From: Psychrobacter sp. JB385
GTDB lineage: Bacteria; Pseudomonadota; Gammaproteobacteria; Pseudomonadales; Moraxellaceae
Direction of reading: 5' to 3'
DNA: 64,000 nucleotides
Assembly: GCF_900163785.1 (NCBI RefSeq)
Contig: NZ_FUKN01000013.1
Span: forward strand, 310,001-374,000
Below, in pieces: positions 23,898 to 33,685 of the stretch (positions are counted from its first letter, which is position 1; every line of letters begins with the position of its first letter). The translations under genes were made by a program, and so were the position numbers. The notes under the pieces are model-generated. The model was given only the letters and a program-made list of their open reading frames with translations. It was not told where the DNA came from and made no database searches.

Positions 23898-25388
23898 ATG
23901 AGTGCTCAGGCCCAGCAGAATATAGTAACCGATCCGTTAGATAACGAAAGCTATGACTTACTCGAAGAAATCGTTAGTAAAAGTAACATTGCCAAGTCTG
24001 ATGAAGAAAAGAATCGTGCAAAGTCACAAATCGCAGAGCTGGCTAATGAAGTTATGCAAGGCACAGTGACTTTATCTGATAATTTATCAGCATCGATTGA
24101 CGCCCGTATTGCACAGATTGATGCGCTAATATCTAAACAGCTGACGACAGTGATGCACGCACCTGAATTTCAAAAATTGGAATCCAGTTGGCGCGGTCTG
24201 CATTATCTGTGTAGTCAAACCCCATCAGAATCGATGCTAAAAATACGCATGATGAATACCACGAAACGTGAGCTTACCAAAGACTTTCAGTCTTCAATAG
24301 ATTTTGATCAAAGCACCTTGTTCAAGAAAATATACGAAGAAGAGTTTGGTAGTTTTGGTGGTGAGCCATACGCGGCCATCGTTGGTGATTTTGAGTTTAC
24401 CCGTCAAAATGCTGATATGTATCTACTTGAGCAATTGTCTCATGTTGCTGCTGCTTCTCATGCACCCTTTGTATCAGCGGCCTCTGCTGAAATGTTTGGG
24501 CTGGACTCCTTTACAGATATTGGTCGCCCTAGAGATTTATCAAAAATATTTGAAACCGCTGAGTACATCCGCTGGCGCGCATTTAGACAATCAGAAGACG
24601 CCCGTTACGTTGCTCTTACCGTTCCTAGTTTTTTAGGTCGTTTGCCCTATAACCCTAAAGACGGCACCGTGGTTGAAGGCTTTAACTTTACAGAAGAGGT
24701 TTCTGGCAACGATCATAGCGATTATCTATGGGTTAACGCGGCTTATGCCTTTGCGTCGCGTTTGACCTCAGCCTTTTCTGATTATCGCTGGTGTGCTGCG
24801 ATTCGCGGGGTAGAAGGTGGTGGTTTGGTAGAAAACCTACCTGTGCATACCTTTAAGACGGATGAAGGAGATCTGGCGCTTAAATGTCCGACTGAGATCT
24901 CTATTACCGACCGCCGTGAAAAAGAGTTAAGTGACTTAGGCTTCATTCCATTAGTCCATTGCAAGAACACCAATTATGCAGCGTTCTTTGGCGCACAGTC
25001 CGTTCAAAAAGCCAAAACGTATCAGAACGACGATGCCAATGCCAATGCTGTGCTATCAACTCAGCTTCAATACATCATGGCCGTATCACGCATTGCTCAT
25101 TACTTAAAAGCAATGATGCGCGACAAGGTTGGTAGCTTTTTGGCACCTGGCAATGTTGAATCTTTCTTGAATGACTGGATTTCTCGCTACGTCTTACTAG
25201 ACGATGGAGCCTCACAAGAAGCAAAAGCCCAGTATCCTCTGCGCGAAGCTTCTGTACAAGTTGTAGAAGTGCCAGGTAAGCCTGGTGTCTACAAGTCAGT
25301 GGTTTTTTTAAGACCACACTTTCAACTTGACGAGTTGTCTGTTTCTTTGCGTCTGGTCACTCAACTGCCGCAGGCTAGCAACAGCTAA
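23898..25388 (+). CDS. tssC: T6SS sheath large subunit TssC (VipB)
   Basis: This 496-residue protein has the normal TssC length. Family signatures include 'FQKLESSWRGLHYL' (about 90-103), 'GDFEFTRQNADMYLL', 'PFVSAASAEMFGLDSF', 'YVALTVPSFLGRLPY' and the C-terminal 'PGVYKSVVFLRPHFQLDELSVSLRLVT'-type segment that interlocks with TssB and carries the ClpV-exposed surfaces. It makes the outer wall of the sheath. It is in one transcript with tssB and hcp. Confidence 0.96.
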   Translation: MSAQAQQNIVTDPLDNESYDLLEEIVSKSNIAKSDEEKNRAKSQIAELANEVMQGTVTLSDNLSASIDARIAQIDALISKQLTTVMHAPEFQKLESSWRGLHYLCSQTPSESMLKIRMMNTTKRELTKDFQSSIDFDQSTLFKKIYEEEFGSFGGEPYAAIVGDFEFTRQNADMYLLEQLSHVAAASHAPFVSAASAEMFGLDSFTDIGRPRDLSKIFETAEYIRWRAFRQSEDARYVALTVPSFLGRLPYNPKDGTVVEGFNFTEEVSGNDHSDYLWVNAAYAFASRLTSAFSDYRWCAAIRGVEGGGLVENLPVHTFKTDEGDLALKCPTEISITDRREKELSDLGFIPLVHCKNTNYAAFFGAQSVQKAKTYQNDDANANAVLSTQLQYIMAVSRIAHYLKAMMRDKVGSFLAPGNVESFLNDWISRYVLLDDGASQEAKAQYPLREASVQVVEVPGKPGVYKSVVFLRPHFQLDELSVSLRLVTQLPQASNS

Positions 25389-25442
25389 TCATTTATTTAA
25401 ACTTAATGTTAAATCTAAACCTCCTAAAACAAGGTATGTGAT

Positions 25443-25946
25443 ATGAAAGATATTTATATTCAGTTTCGTGGTAAATACAAGATCGATGGCGAGTCGCGTG
25501 ATAGCGAGCATAAAGGTTGGCTTGAAGTAAATACGTGGGATCACTTAATCCGTCAGCCAAAATCAGCAACAGCAAGTAGTGTTGGTGGTCATACTTCTGA
25601 GCGTTGTGAGCACGCTGATATGACTTTCATAAAAGATTTGGATTCTACAAGCTCTAAATTATGGGAAGCTTGTTCTGCTGGTTATACCTTTGATGAGATC
25701 CAAATCGATTTTTATCGTGCCAATGGTGACAAGCGTGTTAAATATCTTGAGATAAAGCTTAAGCATGCGCTTATCGCTAGTGTTGAGCCTACAGTACGTT
25801 CAGAAGGTGTCCCAACTGAAAAAGTTGGTATCAAGTATGCTGCGGTTGAGTGGACTTACACGCAACAAGATATCGACGGTACTGCTAAAGGTGCGGTTAC
25901 TAAGAAGTGGTCATTAGCCAATAACACTGCCACTTATACTGCCTAA
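25443..25946 (+). CDS. hcp: Hcp tube protein (TssD)
   Basis: Hcp hexamers stack as the inner tube pushed out by the sheath. This 167-residue protein has the family pattern: 'IYIQFRGKYKIDGESRDSEH' at the N-terminus, 'HADMTFIKDLDSTSSKLW' (about 59-76) and 'VKYLEIKLKHALIASVEPT'. AAGG lies about 10 bases before the ATG. A strong terminator follows directly, so hcp can be made in excess over the baseplate genes behind it. Length and motif match the Acinetobacter-type Hcp. Confidence 0.95.
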   Translation: MKDIYIQFRGKYKIDGESRDSEHKGWLEVNTWDHLIRQPKSATASSVGGHTSERCEHADMTFIKDLDSTSSKLWEACSAGYTFDEIQIDFYRANGDKRVKYLEIKLKHALIASVEPTVRSEGVPTEKVGIKYAAVEWTYTQQDIDGTAKGAVTKKWSLANNTATYTA

Positions 25947-25986
25947 GCACGGTAGTATCAGAGGTTCTTTATCTATCGTGCCAAAA

Positions 25987-26017
25987 AAGAAAGGTTTATA
26001 GCTAGACCTTTCTTTTT
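25987..26017 (+). terminator. Terminator inside the T6SS operon, after hcp
   Basis: A perfect 9-bp stem AAGAAAGGT/ACCTTTCTT (25987-25995 with 26006-26014) with a 10-base loop runs into TTTC. It should stop part of the transcription between hcp and tssE. Confidence 0.8.
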
Positions 26018-26046
26018 CATTTTTACAAAGGGGAGTGATCGTATCA

Positions 26047-26526
26047 ATGCATTACGCTACCAAAGACATTGGATTTCGCCCAAACTTATTTGAACAGCTG
26101 TTTGATGATCAGCCTCGTGAACTGGGGCATGAACTTGTGGTTCGCCGTCTTAATATCGATGAATTAAAATCGTCAGTCGCGCAAGATTTAGAGTCTTTAT
26201 TAAATACGCGCTGTGTGATATCGCACAAGCTACAAACATACCAACAAGTGCGTTCATCCATATTGAATTTTGGCATATTGGACTTTGTGGGACTCAGTAG
26301 CGCCAATCCTGCTGACTGTGACTATATCTGTCGACAAATCGCTCAAACCGTTGAGCAGCAAGACACGCGATTAAAAAATGTTCGAGTATCTTTAGATATT
26401 GGGGCCGTCGATGTCAACCAGCTGTGTTTTTCTATTGAAGCTTTGTTGAAAGTTTACCCAGCACAAGAGTTAGTCAGTTTTGACGCGTTCTTTGAACCAA
26501 GCTCACAGCGTTACGTCATAAAATAA
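26047..26526 (+). CDS. tssE: T6SS baseplate protein TssE (gp25-like)
   Basis: TssE is the gp25-like wedge protein that starts sheath polymerisation. The product has about 159 residues from the ATG at 26047; a GTG at 26035 gives 163, but it overlaps its own GGGGAG ribosome site. Features: 'LFEQLFDDQPRELG' at the N-terminus, 'DLESLLNTRCVISHKLQTYQ' (about 44-63), 'VRSSILNFGILDFVGLSS' and the last strand 'RYVIK'. tssF and tssG follow in the usual order. Confidence 0.92.
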   Translation: MHYATKDIGFRPNLFEQLFDDQPRELGHELVVRRLNIDELKSSVAQDLESLLNTRCVISHKLQTYQQVRSSILNFGILDFVGLSSANPADCDYICRQIAQTVEQQDTRLKNVRVSLDIGAVDVNQLCFSIEALLKVYPAQELVSFDAFFEPSSQRYVIK

Positions 26527-26580
26527 CCGATAGTGCTACTCAACTTTTACAGTGGGTAGCGATAAACATATTGAGGCGTC

Positions 26581-28404
26581 ATGGACAGTCTACTTCCTTA
26601 TTTTGAGCATGAACTTAGTTTGTTTAGTAAACAGTCAAAAGCGTTTGCCAAAAAATATCCAAAAATAGCCAATCGGCTATTGATGGGACACGACACGGTA
26701 GATGATCCGCATATTGAGCGATTGATACAAGCTTTTTCACTGATTAGTGCCCGTATTAATAAAAAACTAGACGACTCGTACGCTGATTTTACCGAGTCTT
26801 TGTTAGAGGTCGTTTATCCCGATTATCTCAAGCCTTTTCCTTCTGTTTCTATCGCACAATTCAATTTAGGCGTGCAGGGCGGTGCGATGAGTGAAGGTGT
26901 CGTGGTGCCTAAAAAAAGTATGTTTGCCACCCAAAAAATAAATGGGACGCCTTGTCAGTTTCAGTCAACCCAAGATGTGACTTTGCTGCCGCTACAAATA
27001 GACAGCGTCGACTTTGATACACGTCAAGAAGTATACGACAATCAGTATGGGCTGCTTAACGGTTGCATTAGTATTAAATTTAAAGCGCTTAATCCAAGCT
27101 TCGATTATCAAGCGTTATTGAACCATCCGCTAGATTTATATATTGACGAAGATGCCAGTCAAGGCACCAGCTTATGGGATTTATTGGGCTGCGATATTAG
27201 ACAAACGCATTTTCATGGTAGGCAAGTTGATAAGACAGTCGGCAGTCCGTTTGAGATTATTGGCTTTGATCCTGAGCAGCAAATTCTCCCTACCCACCGT
27301 GTCAGTAATGCCGCTTCTACTTTATTGAAAGAGTACTTTTATTTTCCTGAAAAATTCAATTTTTTACGCCTGAATCTGGGTCAGGTTTGTCCTGACATGA
27401 AGATTGATAGTAACGGCTTTGAGGTTCGTTGCTATTTTAATTTTGATAAAAAAAACACCATCCGTCTAAAAAATCTACAGCAGTTGAGCGTTTCTAGTAT
27501 CAAGCTGTTTTGCACACCTGTCGTAAACTTATTTAAAGCGGCAGCCAAGCCTATTCAAGTGACGCATCGTTCTATCTATTACGATCTAGTACCTGATACA
27601 CGCGCACTGTTTCAGCATGAAATCTACGAGGTTCAAAAAGTTATAGAGTCTAAACAAAATGATAATCGCTTGATACAACGTGAGTATCATCCGTTTTACG
27701 CGCTCAATCACTATGAGCAGCAAGACGAAGGCCGTTATTACCACGTTAAACGTGACAAGGATATGGCAGAGTTTAAGCAGGGTTTTGAATATCAGATTAT
27801 GTTTGTAGAAAAAAGCCGTGAAGACCTTTCAGGCGCGGTGAGTATGAGTACTTCTTTGCTGTGTACCAATCGAGATCTGCCAGCTCAAGTGGTATTCGGT
27901 CAAAGTCGCGGTGATCTGTTTAGTGAAGGGATGACGGGTTTTAGTAGTTTGTCGCTATTGAAGCAGCCAACCAGAACAGCACGGTTTGAATATACAGGGG
28001 AAGAACGCTGGCGCTTGATTTCCTTGATCAGCTTAAACTTTTTGTCGCTGGCTTCTCAAGATGCAGAACTCATGAAAGAGTACTTGTCCCTATATGACAT
28101 TACGCAATCTGCTTCTAACAAACTATTGGTTGAGGGAATTGTCTCTGTCGCCACCCGTATTGAAGCTCGGCGTATCCAGCGTTTACCGCAACCTGGGTTT
28201 GTGCGTGGTACTGTGATTGATATTCACATTAACCAAAAGAATTTCGCTGGTGTCAGTATTCGCCAGTTTGCCCATTTATTGGCTCATGTTTTTGGCTATC
28301 ACGCCAGCCTCAATAGTTTTGTTCAGGTTGCCATTAGTGATGCTGTGACCAAGGAGGAGATATACAGATGTCAGCCACGCAGTGGTCTCAGTCCTCTTAT
28401 TTAA
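26581..28404 (+). CDS. tssF: T6SS baseplate protein TssF (VasA)
   Basis: This 607-residue protein has the TssF hallmark N-terminus 'LLPYFEHELSLFSKQSKAFA' and 'ANRLLMG', then 'DPHIERLIQAFSLISARI' and 'PDYLKPFPSVSIAQF'. The C-terminus shows 'EGIVSVATRIEARRIQ' and 'GTVIDIHIN'. TssF with TssG forms the baseplate wedge. The stop lies 37 bases inside tssG, so the two are translationally coupled. Confidence 0.95.
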   Translation: MDSLLPYFEHELSLFSKQSKAFAKKYPKIANRLLMGHDTVDDPHIERLIQAFSLISARINKKLDDSYADFTESLLEVVYPDYLKPFPSVSIAQFNLGVQGGAMSEGVVVPKKSMFATQKINGTPCQFQSTQDVTLLPLQIDSVDFDTRQEVYDNQYGLLNGCISIKFKALNPSFDYQALLNHPLDLYIDEDASQGTSLWDLLGCDIRQTHFHGRQVDKTVGSPFEIIGFDPEQQILPTHRVSNAASTLLKEYFYFPEKFNFLRLNLGQVCPDMKIDSNGFEVRCYFNFDKKNTIRLKNLQQLSVSSIKLFCTPVVNLFKAAAKPIQVTHRSIYYDLVPDTRALFQHEIYEVQKVIESKQNDNRLIQREYHPFYALNHYEQQDEGRYYHVKRDKDMAEFKQGFEYQIMFVEKSREDLSGAVSMSTSLLCTNRDLPAQVVFGQSRGDLFSEGMTGFSSLSLLKQPTRTARFEYTGEERWRLISLISLNFLSLASQDAELMKEYLSLYDITQSASNKLLVEGIVSVATRIEARRIQRLPQPGFVRGTVIDIHINQKNFAGVSIRQFAHLLAHVFGYHASLNSFVQVAISDAVTKEEIYRCQPRSGLSPLI

Positions 28405-29378
28405 CTGATCTCATTGCTCAGCCACAATCCTATGAGCTATTGCAAGCATTACGCTTGGTTCAGTCTGAGATCAATATGGGACTTGCGCCTATTGAGATAC
28501 GTTACCGTGCTTCCTTATCACTGGCTTTCCCGCAAGCTGAAATTGAGTCGCTAGCGCTCATCGCTCAAGAAAGTATGGATGCCAAAGCAGGTCAGGTAAG
28601 CGTGAGGCAAGTAGAAGTCTATCCAGCTGTCATTGGGCTGACAGGGCCATTATCTGCTTTGCCAGCGATGTATACCGATCATTTGGCATCACGTGTGCAA
28701 CATGTGAAGGACAAGGCAGCGCCCGCTTTTTTGGATTTATTCAATCACCGTTTGACGGATTTATATGTTCAAGCCAGCTGGTTTTATAACTTGCCGTTAC
28801 AGTATGAATTAAATCGCAAAAAAGACAGCTATTTGCTCAGCTTACGAGCACTGGCACGCCAGCCTAAAAAGATTACGGCAATCGATAGCTTAATTGCTTA
28901 TGCAGGGATGATAGCCCCAGGACGTCTCACTGCCGATCAATTGGCGCATGTATTGTCTCATTTTTTAGACAGTGCTGTGAGTGTGCAGCAGTTTGTACCT
29001 GAATGGTTTGATCTGCCAGTAACGGAACAAACGGCGCTTGGCGGGCAGCATGCAACGCTTGGGCTATCGGCATTTTGTGGCGCGCGCGCTGTACAGTTTG
29101 ATAGCAAGATTAGAATCGTATTCCATCAGCTAGATGACAAACGTTATCTTAGGTTGTTACCTGCAGGTGATATGTATCAAGTCATCATCGACTTTATTCG
29201 TAAGTGGTGCGGGGTGTGTTTGGCGGTTGAAATGCAGCTGGAATTGGATAAGCAATATATTACGCCGTTGTCTTTATCTGAAAGTCATTTTGGCAGCTTG
29301 GGGCGAGGTGGTTTTTTGGTATCGAAGCCTGCTAATGCGCATCACGATGACACCCGCTATGCGTTACCAATTCAGTAA
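28368..29378 (+). CDS. tssG: T6SS baseplate protein TssG (VasB)
   Basis: This 336-residue protein overlaps tssF and has the TssG pattern: 'SYELLQALRLVQSE' at the N-terminus, 'ASLSLAFPQAEIESL', 'IGLTGPLSALPAMYTDHL' (about 87-104), 'FLDLFNHRLTDLYVQAW'-like 'FNHRLTDLYVQASWFY', and 'GRLTADQLAHVL'. Two TssG and one TssF bind TssE in each wedge. AGGAG lies 8-12 bases before its ATG. Confidence 0.94.
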   Translation: MSATQWSQSSYLTDLIAQPQSYELLQALRLVQSEINMGLAPIEIRYRASLSLAFPQAEIESLALIAQESMDAKAGQVSVRQVEVYPAVIGLTGPLSALPAMYTDHLASRVQHVKDKAAPAFLDLFNHRLTDLYVQASWFYNLPLQYELNRKKDSYLLSLRALARQPKKITAIDSLIAYAGMIAPGRLTADQLAHVLSHFLDSAVSVQQFVPEWFDLPVTEQTALGGQHATLGLSAFCGARAVQFDSKIRIVFHQLDDKRYLRLLPAGDMYQVIIDFIRKWCGVCLAVEMQLELDKQYITPLSLSESHFGSLGRGGFLVSKPANAHHDDTRYALPIQ

Positions 29379-29477
29379 ATGATCATGACGACTTAGAAGC
29401 AGTTTATCAGAACACACTATACATAAACCCTATGACTATAATTTCAAAATCAATAAGAATGCTAAAGGAAGAGAGTT

Positions 29478-32414
29478 ATGAGTCAGTTAAAAGCTGTGAT
29501 TACCCGTTTGAGTCCGAGCTGCCGACAGTGTTTGCAGCAGGCAGCGCGACTTTGCATTGATAAAGGACATCGTGAAGTAGATACCATTCATTTGCTGCAC
29601 GAACTCATTGCCACTGCGCACAATGATGTGGCGCAAATATTGAAAGCGAATAAGATCAATCAGCCGTTACTGCTAGCAGAGATCACAGACTTATTGGGCG
29701 CGTTTGGTCAGGCAACAGGCTCAACACCGGTCTTTAGTGAGCGTTTGATGGCATTGCTCGAAGACGCATGGGAGCTGGCAAGTAGCCAATATAGTCAAAG
29801 TGAGGATAACAATAGCCCACTAGAAATCCGCTCTGGACACATATTGCTGGTGCTTTTGACGCACGAGCGTTATCAATCATTACTTCATGCCCTACCTGAG
29901 CAGCTTCAGTATATCGATCGCTTTACGCTAAAAGACGACTATGAGCGTCAATGCATTGGTAGCACTGAGGGCAGTAGTTCCGCCAAACTCGATAAAAATG
30001 GTAATAAAGACAATAAAAATAAAACAGATAATGACAGCGATAATACGAATGTAGACATCGCGCAAACTGCTCAGCCCACACCAGCGCTAGACAAATATAC
30101 GTACGACTTAACCGCCAAAGCGACTGCTGAGCAAATAGATCCAGTCATTGGTCGTGAGTTTGAAATTCATCAACTGATCGATATTTTAATTCGTCGTCGT
30201 CAAAACAACCCAATTTTGACAGGTGAAGCAGGCGTGGGCAAGACTGCCGTAGTAGAAGGCTTGGCACAAAAAATAGTGGCAGGTCAGGTTCCAGACCAAC
30301 TCAAAGACGTGACGATACGTAGTCTCGATATGGGACTGCTACAAGCAGGGGCGAGCGTTAAGGGTGAGTTCGAAAACCGTTTAAAGCAAGTCATTGAAGA
30401 AGTACAAGCATCTGTACAGCCAATCATTTTATTCATTGACGAAGCGCACACCCTGATTGGGGCGGGCGGGCAAGCGGGGCAAAACGATGCAGCCAACTTG
30501 CTCAAACCCGCACTGGCTCGCGGTGAGCTACGAACGATTGCTGCCACGACTTGGTCGGAGTATAAAAAGTACTTCGAAAAAGATGCAGCATTATCGCGTC
30601 GCTTTCAAGTGGTCAAAGTCGAGGAGCCTGATATTGATACGGCAGTGGCGATGATTCGTGGCTTAAGCGCCAAAATGCAAGCGCATTTCGGTATCTTGAT
30701 AGATGATGATGCGCTACAAGCCGCCGTTGAGCTGTCAGCCCGTTATATTAGTGACAGACAGCTGCCTGATAAAGCAGTGAGTGTATTGGATACAGCCGCC
30801 GCCCGTGTGAGTTTATCAAAGACCGCTATGCCCAATCAGCTCGACAAATTAAAAGCAAAAGGCACGCAGTTAGAGCAGCATATCAATAATCTCAGTCAGC
30901 AGCTTGAGCGTATTGGCGGTGTTGATGAAAAAGAAAAGGTTAGCCAGCAGATATCGGTGCTTGATGAGCAGCGCCAAGCCAATCAACAAAGTATTATTGA
31001 TATGACGGCTCGTTGGCAAGAGCAGCGCACGCTCAATGATCAGCTTGATGCGCTCAATCAACAGTTGAATGGCAAAATCAAAGGCTCTGATACCCTTAGT
31101 GCAAAGGAGCGCTTAGACAAACAAGCCGAGTATCAAGCGATTGAGCAAGCGCTAAAACAGGTACAAGAAGCACATCGACTTATTCATGCCGTATTGAATC
31201 GGCAGGTCATCAAACAGATTATTTCAGATTGGACCGGTATTCCACTTAACGATATGGCAGGTAATGAAAAAAACCACATATTAACCTTGGCGGATACCTT
31301 GCAAGCACGCGTCATTGGACAAGACCATTCTGTTGCCACCATCGTTAAACGTATTCATACGGCCAAAGCACGTCTAGATGATCCCAATCGTCCGCAAGGG
31401 GTGTTTATGCTTGTGGGTCCAAGCGGTGTAGGCAAGACAGAGACCGCATTGGCACTATCCGAAGTACTCTACGGCGGTGAGCGTAACCTTATTACGATTA
31501 ACCTCTCAGAATATCAAGAAGCGCATAGCGTTGCCTCGTTGAAAGGCTCGCCACCAGGCTATGTTGGTTATGGCGACGGTGGCGTGTTGACGGAAGCGAT
31601 TCGTCGTCGTCCTTATAGCGTACTGTTACTTGATGAAGTAGAAAAAGCGCATCCCGATGTATTGGATTTGTTTTATCAAGTCTTTGATAAAGGCGTCATG
31701 GAAGACAGCGAAGGTCGCTTAATCGATTTTAAAAACACCCTTATTTTATTGACCAGCAATATTGGTTCATCGCAGATTATGCAGCAGTGTATCAATACAG
31801 ACCCTACTAATACTGACTTTAGCCTGCCAGACAGTGACCGCTTAAAACAGGTAATTAATCCGCATTTATACAAAGCCTTTAAACCTGCATTTTTGGGTCG
31901 TCTAACGGTGATTCCATATTATCCGTTGACCGATGACGCGCTGGCAGAAATTATTCGCCTCAAGCTTCATAAAATTACCGATCGCATTCGTAACAATTAC
32001 GACGTGCCTTGTGTCATTGACCCTGAGGTGATTGAGCTGATTTTATCTCGTTGTCATGAAGTTGACTCGGGTGCACGTAACGCTGATGCCATCATTAGTC
32101 ATACGCTATTGCCACAGCTGGCAAGTCAGCTACTGGCTCATGATGACAGTCAAAGCGTGCTCAGGAAGATTACGGTATTCGTCGATGCCGATGATAACTT
32201 TGCTTATCGTCTCGACTGCGATTCTGTTGTGGCGCTCAACCAAATGGCACAATACAGTGAAACTAAAACTAAAACTAAAACTAAAACTGAGACAGAGAGT
32301 GGCTCTAATACCGAGACCATTTTAGCCACTAAACCGATTAGCAAAAAAACCACTAAAGAGACATCAGTCAAAAAAACAACCCGTAAAAAACCAATTAAGG
32401 AAGAATCCCTATAA
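29478..32414 (+). CDS. clpV: T6SS sheath-recycling ATPase ClpV (TssH)
   Basis: ClpV takes apart contracted TssB/C sheaths. This 978-residue protein has the N-terminal double-Clp repeat region (1-160), a linker with many Asn/Lys/Asp (about 170-200), AAA+ domain 1 with Walker A 'GEAGVGKT' near 250 and 'LFIDEAHTLIGAG', a coiled middle region, and AAA+ domain 2 with 'GPSGVGKT' near 647 and 'VLLLDEVEKAHPDV'. After the normal C-terminus it carries about 50 extra residues, mostly Lys, Thr and Glu, starting in a hexanucleotide repeat. The stop overlaps the tssA start (TAATG). Confidence 0.96.
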   Translation: MSQLKAVITRLSPSCRQCLQQAARLCIDKGHREVDTIHLLHELIATAHNDVAQILKANKINQPLLLAEITDLLGAFGQATGSTPVFSERLMALLEDAWELASSQYSQSEDNNSPLEIRSGHILLVLLTHERYQSLLHALPEQLQYIDRFTLKDDYERQCIGSTEGSSSAKLDKNGNKDNKNKTDNDSDNTNVDIAQTAQPTPALDKYTYDLTAKATAEQIDPVIGREFEIHQLIDILIRRRQNNPILTGEAGVGKTAVVEGLAQKIVAGQVPDQLKDVTIRSLDMGLLQAGASVKGEFENRLKQVIEEVQASVQPIILFIDEAHTLIGAGGQAGQNDAANLLKPALARGELRTIAATTWSEYKKYFEKDAALSRRFQVVKVEEPDIDTAVAMIRGLSAKMQAHFGILIDDDALQAAVELSARYISDRQLPDKAVSVLDTAAARVSLSKTAMPNQLDKLKAKGTQLEQHINNLSQQLERIGGVDEKEKVSQQISVLDEQRQANQQSIIDMTARWQEQRTLNDQLDALNQQLNGKIKGSDTLSAKERLDKQAEYQAIEQALKQVQEAHRLIHAVLNRQVIKQIISDWTGIPLNDMAGNEKNHILTLADTLQARVIGQDHSVATIVKRIHTAKARLDDPNRPQGVFMLVGPSGVGKTETALALSEVLYGGERNLITINLSEYQEAHSVASLKGSPPGYVGYGDGGVLTEAIRRRPYSVLLLDEVEKAHPDVLDLFYQVFDKGVMEDSEGRLIDFKNTLILLTSNIGSSQIMQQCINTDPTNTDFSLPDSDRLKQVINPHLYKAFKPAFLGRLTVIPYYPLTDDALAEIIRLKLHKITDRIRNNYDVPCVIDPEVIELILSRCHEVDSGARNADAIISHTLLPQLASQLLAHDDSQSVLRKITVFVDADDNFAYRLDCDSVVALNQMAQYSETKTKTKTKTETESGSNTETILATKPISKKTTKETSVKKTTRKKPIKEESL
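32261..32288 (+). repeat. Hexanucleotide microsatellite in clpV
   Basis: AACTAA is repeated 4.7 times and encodes alternating Lys-Thr residues in the C-terminal tail. The period of six keeps the frame, so copy-number change would only alter tail length. Confidence 0.9.
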
Positions 32415-33562
32415 TGAAAACTGATAATTCCTTAATGACCACGATTGACACGCTGATTGCTCCTATTGAAGGCAGTCATCATGGCGTGGGAGAAGATTTA
32501 ATATTTGACCCACGTGTGGATGCCATTGTTGCTGCTCGTCAAGAGGATGATCCATTACTAGCGCAAGGCAACTGGGTCACTGAGTTAAAAATTGCCGATT
32601 GGGATTTTGTCAAAGAGCAATGTGCAGATTTATTGAGCCGTACCAGTAAAGATATGAAGCTGGCGCTTTGGTATGTCGATGCGCTCAGTCATACCGACCA
32701 CTTAGCTGGCATCAGTCATGGCATTAGCTTGTTACAGGCGCTCAATGAAAAGTATTGGCTCACCATGTATCCGCCACTTGATGGTGAAGAAGATAGCATG
32801 GATATCAGGGCAGGACTGCTGTCATGGTTTGTCAAAACGCTAACCGATGACCTTAAACAGTTATCACTCTCCGATACCAAGGCTGGCAATTATAATTATA
32901 ACTATTATCTAACCGCTCGCGATCATGATAAGCAGCGTCAGCAAAATCCAGATGGTGAAACACCCAATCAATTAATACTGAGTGACTATAACCATGCCAT
33001 AAAAAACAGTAGCGATTTATGGCAACAGACACTAATGACCAATCTCATGACCGTCATTGAGCAATGGCGGACGCTCACCGATCAGCTGAACGACCTCATG
33101 GGTATGGATGCGCCCGTGTTTGCGCCAGTGACGGATTTATTGGCAGCCCTTAGGCAGCATCTGCGCTCATTGCTTCCAGAGGCTGCCATCAATGCAGACG
33201 GTGCTGGTGCAGAAAATAACAATACAGCCGATGTTATAGAAAATGGAGAGTCTATTTTGGATAACGGCGGACAAGCAAGCAATTCTACAAACGCTAAGCC
33301 AACCAGTTTTAACCCGAGCAATCGCGATCATCAAAGTAACCGTCAGCAAGCGCTTAAGTTATTGGGTCAAATTCAAGATTACTTTGCGACCAATGAGCCG
33401 CACAGTCCAGTGACTTTTCTTTTAGGCCGAGCGATTGATTGGGCAGACATGCCACTAGATCAGTGGTTGACCCACATCATCAAAAATGAAGATCAATTAG
33501 CGATGCTCTCTGACATGATCGGTATTCAGCCAAAACGGGAATCCTCTGACGATGGGTATTGA
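32414..33562 (+). CDS. tssA: T6SS protein TssA (ImpA N-domain)
   Basis: TssA proteins prime and cap the growing sheath. The 382-residue product starts with an ImpA-type N-domain: 'GEDLIFDPRVDAIVAARQED' (about 25-44), 'WDFVKEQCADLLSRTSKDMK' and 'LNEKYWLTMYPPLDGEEDSM'. The C-terminal third, after an Asn/Gly-rich linker (about 260-310), has 'ALKLLGQIQDYFATNEPHSP' and 'LLGRAIDWADMPLDQWL', typical of the short-tailed TssA class. It is translationally coupled to clpV. Confidence 0.93.
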   Translation: MKTDNSLMTTIDTLIAPIEGSHHGVGEDLIFDPRVDAIVAARQEDDPLLAQGNWVTELKIADWDFVKEQCADLLSRTSKDMKLALWYVDALSHTDHLAGISHGISLLQALNEKYWLTMYPPLDGEEDSMDIRAGLLSWFVKTLTDDLKQLSLSDTKAGNYNYNYYLTARDHDKQRQQNPDGETPNQLILSDYNHAIKNSSDLWQQTLMTNLMTVIEQWRTLTDQLNDLMGMDAPVFAPVTDLLAALRQHLRSLLPEAAINADGAGAENNNTADVIENGESILDNGGQASNSTNAKPTSFNPSNRDHQSNRQQALKLLGQIQDYFATNEPHSPVTFLLGRAIDWADMPLDQWLTHIIKNEDQLAMLSDMIGIQPKRESSDDGY

Positions 33563-33685
33563 TATCTAAGCATTTAGTGCCTTATTTATATTATAGGTAA
33601 GGGGCTAGAGCACGTTTTCACGTTTAACTTGTTGGCTTTTTGATTTTGATATTTAAACCGTTGGACTGAGATAGAAGGGCTTATC

